Of a DNA stretch of 64,000 nucleotides, positions 34,342-41,670 are shown one piece after another. Numbering within the stretch: the stretch's first letter is position 1; each line of letters opens with the position of its first letter. The DNA comes from Lentimicrobiaceae bacterium. GTDB lineage: Bacteria; Bacteroidota; Bacteroidia; Bacteroidales; JALOCA01. The position numbers were made by a program, and so were the translations under genes. The notes beneath the pieces were generated by a model. It saw nothing but the letters and a program-made list of their open reading frames with translations, searched no databases and had not been told where the DNA came from. The stretch lies in assembly GCA_023227965.1 (NCBI GenBank), contig JALOCA010000015.1, forward strand, positions 1-64,000, in the 5' to 3' direction.

Positions 34342-34962
34342 ATCATTGGGTATTAAAAATATTTTATACCATAAATCCTATTTTAATTTGGATATTAAAA
34401 TAATAATAAAAGTTTATCAGAATATATCACTTAATAAAAATATCTGCTTTTATCCTTCAAAAATAATTCATTAATTTATAACACATGATTACTAATTATA
34501 AATAAATCACAAACATATAATTATATTTATTCCAATCAATGCTGTTTTATATTTATTTTAAATTATTATCCTATATCTTACCTGAACAAATTTATTAATG
34601 AAAATTTCTTTTACACCCCTTTGCGAAGAAGTCAGTGCATCCTTTGCGGTTTAAATTTTTTTTATCGCAGAATACGGAAAGAATTACACAAAGAACCGCA
34701 GAGCCTATCATGTCAAAAAAATAACGTATCATGCTATGAATCATTAAAATTTTTCTTTATAAATAATTGTTTTATACTTTTGAGTAGGGAAATTGATAAT
34801 CATATCTTAAATAAAACATCCTACATTCCTAATATGCTCATTCATGCAAACCACGACCAATATTTTTATGTATTTTTATTGCACATCCTATTGTTTTTTC
34901 TGTAATTTGATTAATTTCTATATATTATTATTTTTAACAATATGATTTGCATATTTTAATAT
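34342..34962. other. AT-rich gap without a recognised gene
   Basis: Very AT-rich. Around 34612-34712 lies a small degenerate repeat with TGCGGTT (34645-34651) facing AACCGCA (34694-34700), of the kind CTTTGCGG...CCGCAGAG scattered in many environmental genomes. A 94-codon open frame across it (34621-34905) has no start context or protein-like composition. I see nothing else. Confidence 0.5.
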
Positions 34963-35148
34963 ATCGTTACTTAGCCATCAAGAATCGTTACTTAGCTGTC
35001 CGGAACTATTGCCCAGTTATTAAATATTGTTATTAAGCCATTCGGAACTCTTACCCAGCCATTATAAATCATTATCCAGTCGTTCAGAATCGTTACATAG
35101 CTTTTCGGAACTCCTATCCAGCCATTCAGAATTATTAATTAATCGTCT
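34963..35148. repeat. Tandem array of 21-bp units, about 8.8 copies
   Basis: Units start at 34963, 34984, 35005, 35026, 35047, 35068, 35089, 35110 and 35131 (partial). The consensus is close to ATCGTTACCCAGCCATTCGGA; units diverge by 3-9 bases. There are no spacers, so it is not CRISPR. It lies 87 bases beyond the stop codon of the convergent-side O-methyltransferase gene. Confidence 0.85.
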
Positions 35149-35234
35149 TTAAAAATAACTTTCTTCCAAGCGCTATCATTTCACTGCATAATAATTCAAA
35201 TCTTCATCTGCTAAATCTTATTACAGATTGATAT

Positions 35235-35864
35235 TTACAGTTTTCTCACCATCATAATTCCATCACGGAATGGCAAAAGCAGGTTTTCAACCCTCGGATC
35301 GTTTTGTATAAAATCGTTAAAAGCAATAATGCCCTTTGTTTCTTTATCACTGGCATCAGTATCAAGTACTTTTTCTCCCCATAGCACATTATCGGCTATC
35401 AGAAACCCTCCCTTATTTATCTTATCAAAAAGTAAGTTGTAATAATTAAGATAATTGTCCTTATCAGCATCCATAAACACAAGGTCGAATTGCATCTGCA
35501 TCGTAGGAATTATCTCCATTGCATCGCCCAGATGCAGTGTAATCTTATCTTCGAACCCAGATTCGGTAAAATAATTTAATACATCGTCTTCAAACTCAGG
35601 ATTTATTTCTATCGTATGCAACCTACCATTAGCAGGAAGCGCCCCGGCAAGGCAGATGCTTGCATAGCCAGTAAAAGTGCCTACTTCCAAAACATTTTGG
35701 GGTTTAAGCATACAGCAAATAAACTCAAGCAGTTTCCCCTGCAAGTGTCCGCTAAGCATACGCGGATTCAACCGGTGGATATGCGTTTCGCGGTTAATAC
35801 GATAAAGCAATTCCGTTTCGGCAGAAGTGTGCAGTTCGGCGTATTCTTCAATCTCTGGTTTCAA
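35235..35864 (-). CDS. Class I SAM-dependent O-methyltransferase
   Basis: 209 residues of the caffeoyl-CoA O-methyltransferase-like family. SAM-binding motif VLEVGTFTGYASICLA, acidic strand HTIEINPE, FVFMDADK-like metal-site motif (LVFMDADKDNYLNY) and IADNVLWGEKVLD are all present, so it should be a divalent-metal-dependent enzyme acting on a small hydroxylated substrate in the cytoplasm. The start is a TTG at 35864; no ATG exists before residue 36, too late for the fold. The TTG lies inside a CAAATTTA (TAAATTTG on the minus strand) box, and another such box is at 35876-35883. Confidence 0.9.
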   Translation of the reverse strand: MKPEIEEYAELHTSAETELLYRINRETHIHRLNPRMLSGHLQGKLLEFICCMLKPQNVLEVGTFTGYASICLAGALPANGRLHTIEINPEFEDDVLNYFTESGFEDKITLHLGDAMEIIPTMQMQFDLVFMDADKDNYLNYYNLLFDKINKGGFLIADNVLWGEKVLDTDASDKETKGIIAFNDFIQNDPRVENLLLPFRDGIMMVRKL

Positions 35865-35875
35865 ATTTACAGTTT

Positions 35876-35883
35876 CAAATTTA
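35876..35883 (-). promoter_or_regulatory. Possible -7 box of the O-methyltransferase gene (TAAATTTG)
   Basis: Minus-strand TAAATTTG, 11 bases upstream of the TTG start; a second overlapping candidate is 35862-35869, which includes the start codon itself. The first would give a very short leader. Confidence 0.4.
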
Positions 35884-35958
35884 GGTTTTTCGGTTTTTCA
35901 ATTTTACACAACTTTTTCTGCTTTAGGGAGTATAATAGTAGTCCATCGGCAAATTAAA

Positions 35959-36492
35959 TTATTTCAAAGGATATTTCTCATCAAAATACACCCAAAACAA
36001 TGGCATATATCCCTGCAATTCGCCTTTTTCGGTATATTTTTCCAGCAGGGGGGCTATCCCCAGTATTTTTTTGTCCATTTGCAGGGTCGTGGGGTTTATG
36101 CTCCATTCTTCCAGAAAGCGGATTCGGGTAATGTCCTTGCGATTCAATTCGTGTTTTACTGGTATCAGGCTGTCATTATAAGGCGGTTCCGGATTTTGCA
36201 CAAGGATGGTGTCCGAATAATTTTCAATTGCCTTCACCTGTTCCACGGTAAGCTGTTTGCCAAAAATATCCCAGGCTTTCACCTTGCCCTCATAGGCAGC
36301 GTCTATAATCTGGTGAATAAATTTCTCCCTGTTTTGTCCTTCAAGATTCTGTACCCACCAGTCGAGTCCCGGATCGGGGCTTTTTATGTTTACGTCATAC
36401 TGAATACGCTCGGTAACAATTGATTTTTCTGACTTATGATTGCACGAAAAAAGTACAGCCAACAATATTCCTACAAATACAATTTTTCTCAT
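35959..36492 (-). CDS. GldN/PorN-like lipoprotein
   Basis: 177 residues from ATG 36492; a longer frame adds 34 Cys-rich codons that make no sense before a signal peptide. The lipobox is VLFSC (Cys17). The mature protein has a helix DWWVQNLEGQNREKFIHQI, then ITRIRFLEEWSINPTTLQM, KKILGIAPLLEKY and MPLFWVYFDEKYP. The latter elements (IR-FLxEEW, IIGL/GIAP, LFWVYxPE) match the C-terminal pattern of the T9SS periplasmic ring protein GldN. It is shorter than GldN and is a lipoprotein, so a paralogous role in or near the T9SS is possible but unproven. Divergent from the MORN gene. Confidence 0.6.
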   Translation of the reverse strand: MRKIVFVGILLAVLFSCNHKSEKSIVTERIQYDVNIKSPDPGLDWWVQNLEGQNREKFIHQIIDAAYEGKVKAWDIFGKQLTVEQVKAIENYSDTILVQNPEPPYNDSLIPVKHELNRKDITRIRFLEEWSINPTTLQMDKKILGIAPLLEKYTEKGELQGYMPLFWVYFDEKYPLK

Positions 36493-36572
36493 ATTTTTTA
36501 CTGTCTTACAATAATGAAAGCAAAGGTACATTTTCTTTGCAAATGCAAAACCGCTCCTACAAAAACACTTCT

Positions 36573-36604
36573 TTTGCGATTGTGCTTTACACACCGTAAC
36601 TTTG
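36573..36604 (+). promoter_or_regulatory. Promoter of the MORN lipoprotein gene (TTTG-N20-TAACTTTG)
   Basis: -33 TTTG (36573-36576), 20-base spacer and -7 TAACTTTG (36597-36604), 19 bases before the ATG at 36624. This is a full match to the Bacteroidota consensus. Confidence 0.7.
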
Positions 36605-36623
36605 TTGCTGAAAACTTTTTGAA

Positions 36624-37283
36624 ATGAGAGTTGTACCCCTGTTCGTAACGATAGCTTTGCTTTTTTCCGCTTGTTTTCCTAACCACAAAAAGGAGGTCAT
36701 AGTTGAAACATGGAAGAATGGTAAACCCAAAATCAAATATGTGTATGGACTTAGTGATGCAGATTTATCATTTACAAAAGAAGTAGGGTATTATAAAAGC
36801 GGATGTTTGAAGTATATAGGTTTTCGCAGCAAGGGAAAACGCGACAGTAACTGGACGCAATGGTACGACAGTAGCGGAAAAGTATGGGAACTACACCAAT
36901 TTAAAAACGATTTACGGATGGGATGGCTATGCCGGTGGTATGAAAACGGGAATCCGCGAAGTCGCATGCACTTTGTATTCGATAAACGGTGGGGAAAACA
37001 TACTGAATGGTACGAAAACAGCAAGCTGCGCCTGAAGGGACAATGGCGCAATGATAAAATGATCGGTCATTGGGTTTATTGGTACGAAAACGGGAATAAA
37101 GAAAAGGAAGGAAACTACTGCCAGGGCGATTGGGAAAAGCTTTCGATGTTTAGCGGAAAATATCCCGACTTTGTGCCATTGAAGGATTCAGTATGGATAT
37201 ACTATGATTCCTATGGCAAAATCATTCGTAAAGAGACCTGGGAAACTGGTAAAATTCTTTGCGTTTCTTTTCAAAAACCCTGA
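36624..37283 (+). CDS. MORN-repeat lipoprotein
   Basis: 219 residues. Lipoprotein signal with lipobox LLFSAC (Cys17). The mature part is a row of MORN-variant (YwqK-like) repeats: WKNGKPKIKYVYG, YYKSGCLKYIGF, WYDSSGKVWELHQF, WYENGNPRSRMHF, WYENSKLRLKGQW and WYENGNKEKEGNY. Such repeats are found in Bacteroidota surface and periplasmic proteins, and are often labelled YwqK-type antitoxins without evidence. It is a beta-rich, probably outer-membrane-anchored protein of unknown function. Confidence 0.8.
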   Translation: MRVVPLFVTIALLFSACFPNHKKEVIVETWKNGKPKIKYVYGLSDADLSFTKEVGYYKSGCLKYIGFRSKGKRDSNWTQWYDSSGKVWELHQFKNDLRMGWLCRWYENGNPRSRMHFVFDKRWGKHTEWYENSKLRLKGQWRNDKMIGHWVYWYENGNKEKEGNYCQGDWEKLSMFSGKYPDFVPLKDSVWIYYDSYGKIIRKETWETGKILCVSFQKP

Positions 37284-37402
37284 CATTATTTATCGTATTT
37301 TAGGAATAATAAATCTGAAAATACGAATCATTCTTAGTATAAATTCAGTGTAATACTTATTTAATAAGCGCAAAATTTATTGCTTAATCTTACAACTTAT
37401 TC

Positions 37403-37410
37403 TAAATTTG
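37403..37410 (+). promoter_or_regulatory. -7 box of the transhydrogenase operon (TAAATTTG)
   Basis: TAAATTTG lies 22 bases before the ATG of pntAA at 37433. No clear -33 box is seen. Confidence 0.5.
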
Positions 37411-37432
37411 CCCGCACAAAACCTTTAAATTT

Positions 37433-38560
37433 ATGATATTAGGAATATTAAAAGAAACTAAAGACGAACGTCGGGTTGCTATGTTACCCGAAAGTGTCGC
37501 CGCTTTGGTTAAAATGAATGTAACCGTGATGGTTGAAAAGGATGCGGGATTGGCAGCATGTGCCAGTGATGCAGACTATGAAACCTCCGGAGCAAAAATT
37601 GATACCAAAGAAAACGTAATCAATCAGTCGGAAGTGCTTGTAAAGATTAATCCACCCACCGAAGAAGAAAAAAGTGCAATGAAAGAAGGTAAGGTACTAC
37701 TTGCTGTTTTGAATCCCTATTTCAATACCGGTTTGATAAAAGAACTGGCAAATAAAAACATAACCAGCTTTAGCCTGGATGTTATCCCCCGGACCACCCG
37801 TGCCCAGGCAATGGACATTCTTTCGTCAATGGCTACCGTAGCCGGTTACAAAGCCGTGCTTACCGCAGCCAATACGTTGCCTAAGTTCTTCCCGATGTTT
37901 ATGACTGCTGCCGGAACCATTACTCCTGCCAAAGTACTCATTCTCGGAGCAGGCGTAGCCGGATTGCAGGCGATAGCCACATCGCGCAAGTTGGGAGCCG
38001 TGGTTGAAGTATTCGATGTACGTGCTGCCGTTAAAGAAGAAGTAATGGGCTTAGGTGGAAAATTTGTGGAAGTGGAAGGCGCTGTTGACGATAAAGCCGC
38101 CGGCGGATATGCTGTGGAACAAACCGGCGAGTTTAAACAACGCCAGGCACAAGCCGTACACGACCATGCTGTAAAATCAGATGTGGTAATCTGTACAGCC
38201 CAGATTCCTGGCAAAAAAGCACCCGTTCTGCTGAAAAAAGCTACCGTGGAAGCCATGAAGCCCGGTTCGGTGGTTATTGACATTGCTGCCTCTACCGGTG
38301 GAAACTGTGAAGTAACCCAAAACAATACTACCATTGTTCACAACGGTGTTACCGTTATTGGAAACTCTTTCCTGGCTGTGGATATGCCTTCGGATGCCAG
38401 CAAGATGTTTGGCAAAAATGTTATCAATTTCCTGAAACTGATGATTACCAAGGAAGGTGCACTGAATCTGAACTGGGACGATGACATTGTAAAAGGTACT
38501 GCCGTAACGCATAACAAGGAAATCGTTCACGAAAGAGTAAAATCAATTATTAATCAATAA
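37433..38560 (+). CDS. pntAA: NAD(P) transhydrogenase alpha subunit, part 1 (NAD-binding)
   Basis: 375 residues, the soluble domain I that binds NAD(H). Motifs: LKETKDERRVAMLPESV at the start, FFPMFMTAAGTITPAKVL, the Rossmann GAGVAGLQAIATSRKLG, VEVFDVRAAVKEEV, and PVLLKKATVEAMKPGSVVID. The split into PntAA and PntAB is the arrangement seen in many bacteria, as opposed to the fused E. coli alpha chain. The complex couples H+ entry to hydride transfer from NADH to NADP+. It is followed by pntAB 12 bases on, an operon. Confidence 0.95.
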   Translation: MILGILKETKDERRVAMLPESVAALVKMNVTVMVEKDAGLAACASDADYETSGAKIDTKENVINQSEVLVKINPPTEEEKSAMKEGKVLLAVLNPYFNTGLIKELANKNITSFSLDVIPRTTRAQAMDILSSMATVAGYKAVLTAANTLPKFFPMFMTAAGTITPAKVLILGAGVAGLQAIATSRKLGAVVEVFDVRAAVKEEVMGLGGKFVEVEGAVDDKAAGGYAVEQTGEFKQRQAQAVHDHAVKSDVVICTAQIPGKKAPVLLKKATVEAMKPGSVVIDIAASTGGNCEVTQNNTTIVHNGVTVIGNSFLAVDMPSDASKMFGKNVINFLKLMITKEGALNLNWDDDIVKGTAVTHNKEIVHERVKSIINQ

Positions 38561-38572
38561 AAAATATACTTT

Positions 38573-38878
38573 ATGGAAGGTGTTTTAAATTTCATTTACG
38601 AAAACAGAGAAGCGATATTCATCATCATCCTGTCTATTTTCCTCGGTATCGAAGTAATATCACATGTACCTGCCGTATTACACACCCCGCTGATGTCGGG
38701 CTCCAATGCCATACATGGTGTTGTAATCATTGGTGCTATTATAGTAATGGGGCATGCCGAAGATACGCTTTCACTGATATTTGGCTTTATTGCTGTAGTG
38801 TTAGGAACACTCAACGTAGTCGGTGGTTTTGTTGTTACCGACCGCATGCTCGAAATGTTTAAGAAAAAGAAAAAGTAA
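38573..38878 (+). CDS. pntAB: NAD(P) transhydrogenase alpha subunit, part 2 (membrane)
   Basis: 101 residues with three hydrophobic helices (about 11-30, 42-60 and 62-84), the small membrane part of the alpha chain. Family motifs: FLGIEVISHVPAVLHTPLMSGSNAIHG and VVGGFVVTDRMLEMFKKKKK. It helps form the proton channel with PntB. It sits between pntAA and pntB in a tight operon. Confidence 0.95.
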   Translation: MEGVLNFIYENREAIFIIILSIFLGIEVISHVPAVLHTPLMSGSNAIHGVVIIGAIIVMGHAEDTLSLIFGFIAVVLGTLNVVGGFVVTDRMLEMFKKKKK

Positions 38879-38902
38879 CAATCCTCAAAAATAATCAGTG
38901 AT

Positions 38903-40345
38903 ATGGAAATACAAGAATCAATACTGTGGATATCTTATTTATTAGCCTCTATTTTATTTATCCTTGGGCTGAAAAAGTTAAGCCACCCCGATACAGCACG
39001 TAGCGGAAACCTGTGGGCAGCCGTAGGTATGACTGCCGCTATTATTTTTACTATCCTTTTTTACAAATATGAAAATGGTAATAGTATTACCGATAAACCG
39101 ACCAATATAATACTGATTTGTATTGCACTTGCCATAGGGACATTTGTAGGTTGGTATGCTTCTAAAAAAGTGAAAATGACTGCCATGCCGCAGATGGTTT
39201 CACTGTTCAACGGTATGGGTGGTGCCTGTGCCGCTTTAATTTCGCTGATGGAATTTCCCAAAATGCAGGCAACACTTGCTAATGCTGTAATACCTGCTAC
39301 CAATATGTTCAATGGAGAAGCTATTGCTATCCTCCTCGGGCTAATGATAGGTAGCGTTTCTTTTGCCGGTAGTATGATAGCTTTCGGTAAACTCGACGGA
39401 CGCATAGGTGATATCAAACATCCTATTCTTCGAATTATCAACCTTACATTTCTTGTGGTTTTGCTTGTTGCCCTCGTACTTATTATGACTCTTCGTCCGG
39501 TGGAAGGCAACAACATGGTTATTTACCTGTTTGCTGCTGCTGCCCTCATCTATGGTGTTACTTTTGTAATGCCTATCGGTGGAGCCGATATGCCGGTTGT
39601 AATTTCCCTGCTGAACTCCTTTACCGGTGTGGCTGCTGCTATGGGCGGTTTTCTCTACAATAACCAGGCGATGCTTACCGGTGGTATCCTTGTAGGATCA
39701 TCGGGAACCATTCTTACCATCCTGATGTGTAAAGCCATGAACCGTTCGCTGATCAATGTAATCATTGGTGCCTTTGGCGGAAGTGCTGCCGGTGCTGCTA
39801 CTTCCGGCGACAAAACCGTGAAGGAAATTACCCTCAGCGATGCCTCCATCCTGCTCAGTTACTCGCAAAAAGTATACATCATCCCCGGTTACGGACTTGC
39901 TGTTGCCCAGGCTCAGCATCTGTGTCACGAACTGGATGTATTGCTCGAAAGCAAAGGTGTGGAAGTAAAATATGGTATCCATCCCGTTGCCGGACGTATG
40001 CCCGGACACATGAACGTACTACTTGCCGAAGCCGACGTTCCTTACGAAAAACTCGTGGAAATGGATGATGTGAACAATGAAATCAGCAATACCGACGTGG
40101 TAATAGTTATCGGTGCCAATGATGTGGTGAACCCCGCTGCCGAAACTGATCCTGCAAGTCCGATTTACGGCATGCCGGTTATTAAAGCCTGGGATGCTAA
40201 AAACATCATCGTGATGAAACGTTCGATGGCAAAAGGTTATGCCGCTATCGAAAACGACTTGTTCTATCATCCGAAAAACCGTATGCTTTTCGGCGATGCC
40301 AAGGCTACTCTACAAAAATTAATAGCTGAAATTAAATCTTTGTAG
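38903..40345 (+). CDS. pntB: NAD(P) transhydrogenase beta subunit
   Basis: 480 residues: about nine membrane helices (domain II) and the cytosolic NADP(H)-binding domain III. Motifs: FNGMGGACAALIS, PIGGADMPVVISLLNSFTGVAAAMGGF, then in domain III YIIPGYGLAVAQAQH, YGIHPVAGRMPGHMNVLLAEA, and IVIGANDVVNPAAETDP. The length is usual. It is the last gene of the operon; a terminator hairpin follows. Confidence 0.95.
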   Translation: MEIQESILWISYLLASILFILGLKKLSHPDTARSGNLWAAVGMTAAIIFTILFYKYENGNSITDKPTNIILICIALAIGTFVGWYASKKVKMTAMPQMVSLFNGMGGACAALISLMEFPKMQATLANAVIPATNMFNGEAIAILLGLMIGSVSFAGSMIAFGKLDGRIGDIKHPILRIINLTFLVVLLVALVLIMTLRPVEGNNMVIYLFAAAALIYGVTFVMPIGGADMPVVISLLNSFTGVAAAMGGFLYNNQAMLTGGILVGSSGTILTILMCKAMNRSLINVIIGAFGGSAAGAATSGDKTVKEITLSDASILLSYSQKVYIIPGYGLAVAQAQHLCHELDVLLESKGVEVKYGIHPVAGRMPGHMNVLLAEADVPYEKLVEMDDVNNEISNTDVVIVIGANDVVNPAAETDPASPIYGMPVIKAWDAKNIIVMKRSMAKGYAAIENDLFYHPKNRMLFGDAKATLQKLIAEIKSL

Positions 40346-40368
40346 TACAAAGCTATGTATTTATATAA

Positions 40369-40398
40369 GCCACCTCAGTTTTGGGGTGGTTTTTTTAT
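40369..40398 (+). terminator. Intrinsic terminator of the pnt operon
   Basis: CCACCTCA / TTGGGGTGG stem with a short loop and TTTTTTT, about 25 bases after the pntB stop. Confidence 0.75.
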
Positions 40399-40409
40399 TT
40401 TTCGTGTTT

Positions 40410-41261
40410 TCAGAATATTTTGCGGTACACGTGGCAGTAGGGTATGCCTCCTTTTTTTTCGTAATAATCCTGGTGATAGTCTTCTGCTTTCCAAAAATCA
40501 GTCGCTTTTGTAAGGTGGGTAGCCACTTTATATCCTTTGGCTTCTAACAGGTCAATATATTTTTGTGCTGTTTTTCTTTGCTCTTCGTTTAGGTAAAAAA
40601 TTTCGGAACGATATTGTTCTCCTACATCAGGTCCCTGCTGATTGATCTGGGTAAAATCATGGGTCTCGAAAAAATATTTTGTCAATTCTTCATACGATAC
40701 TTTAATCGGGTCAAAAATTACCTCCACGGCTTCGGCGTGACCGGTATTTTCGCAACATACCTGTTGGTAAAAAGGAAATTGTACGTTGCCCCCAATAAAA
40801 CCTACGGTAGTGGATAAAACTCCTGAAACTTTTTTAAAATAATATTCCGTTCCCCAGAAACAGCCCGAGGCAAAAATAGCTGTATCACTTGTGCCTGTAT
40901 TGCCGGGAACAAAAACCAGCGAAATGGAATTTACACAATGCCGAATATTTTTTTCGGTATATCTTTCCCCTGTAAATACATGCCCCAAATGGGCTCCGCA
41001 ACGGGCACAAATAATCTCGGTTCGCTCATCGTCAGCATCGGGAACTCTTTTAACTGCGCCGGGAATTTCCTGATCGAAACTGGGCCAGCCATAGAGGGAA
41101 TCAAATTTGTCGGAGGATCTGTATAACGGTGCATTGCAACGTTTACATTGGTATTCTCCTACATCTTTGTTGCTTACATATTTTCCGGTAAAGGGTAGTT
41201 CTGTTCCTTTGTGCAGAATTACCCTTTCCTCTTCGGGTGTAAGTGTATTATATGCCATCAT
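40410..41261 (-). CDS. msrBA: Fused methionine sulfoxide reductase MsrB-MsrA
   Basis: 283 residues. MsrB domain first (about 1-120): zinc cysteines Cys39, Cys42, Cys85 and Cys88, and the catalytic cysteine Cys109 in RHCVNSISL (Cys replaces the selenocysteine of some relatives). MsrA domain second (about 125-283): GCFWG with the nucleophile Cys134, FGCETGHAEAVEV-type region (CENTGHAEAVEVIF), and HDPTQxNxQGPDVGxQYRSxIF pattern (HDFTQINQQGPDVGEQYRS). It repairs both S- and R-sulfoxides of methionine using thioredoxin. No signal peptide. The MsrB-first order is one of two known arrangements. Start ATG is 41261 or 41258. Confidence 0.95.
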   Translation of the reverse strand: MMAYNTLTPEEERVILHKGTELPFTGKYVSNKDVGEYQCKRCNAPLYRSSDKFDSLYGWPSFDQEIPGAVKRVPDADDERTEIICARCGAHLGHVFTGERYTEKNIRHCVNSISLVFVPGNTGTSDTAIFASGCFWGTEYYFKKVSGVLSTTVGFIGGNVQFPFYQQVCCENTGHAEAVEVIFDPIKVSYEELTKYFFETHDFTQINQQGPDVGEQYRSEIFYLNEEQRKTAQKYIDLLEAKGYKVATHLTKATDFWKAEDYHQDYYEKKGGIPYCHVYRKIF

Positions 41262-41428
41262 TTTATCATTTTACGATGAACAACGGGTGTAAAAAACCAT
41301 TGCAATAATTTCTGTTACAACGAATCTTATTTCTTTGTTCATCAAATTACTATATATTTTATATAAACAAAAAAGAAAGCGGGAAGTTTGGGCTGACCTG
41401 TAAAAAAAAGGTTTAAAACAGGAGGTTA
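41262..41428. other. Gap before the ogt fragment
   Basis: The 167 bases hold no recognisable gene, terminator or repeat. Together with the ogt fragment and the bases up to 41670 they form a 409-base gap. Confidence 0.5.
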
Positions 41429-41577
41429 TTATATAAATAATCCTTGTGGCTGTTGTTGCAGTTCATGTTTTAGCAACCATTCCTTGCGCCACAATACACC
41501 ACCGTACCCAACAAGCTGTCCTGAAGAACTAATTACACGATGGCAGGGGACAACGATGTTAAGAGAATTTTTCCTCC
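41429..41577 (-). pseudogene. C-terminal fragment of an O6-alkylguanine methyltransferase gene
   Basis: Read on the minus strand, the fragment gives NIVVPCHRVISSSGQLVGYG, then LWRKEWLLKHELQQQPQGLFI and a stop. 113 bases (41462-41574) align without gaps to 46944-47056 in the intact ogt gene with about 7 differences. The catalytic Cys of PCHRV is present but the N-terminal two thirds are missing, so it cannot be functional. The C-terminal tail differs from that of the intact gene. Confidence 0.85.
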
Positions 41578-41670
41578 TGCTTTCAGCGTTGGGACGCCCA
41601 AAATTACATATTTTATATTGATCTACAATACTTTATACGGGTGTCCCGAAAAATTGCGGATAGCAGGAGG

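Noticed and set aside
34621..34905. A 94-codon plus-strand open frame
   Set aside because: It starts in a degenerate intergenic repeat, has no promoter or start context, and the translation is low-complexity and hydrophobic without a signal pattern.
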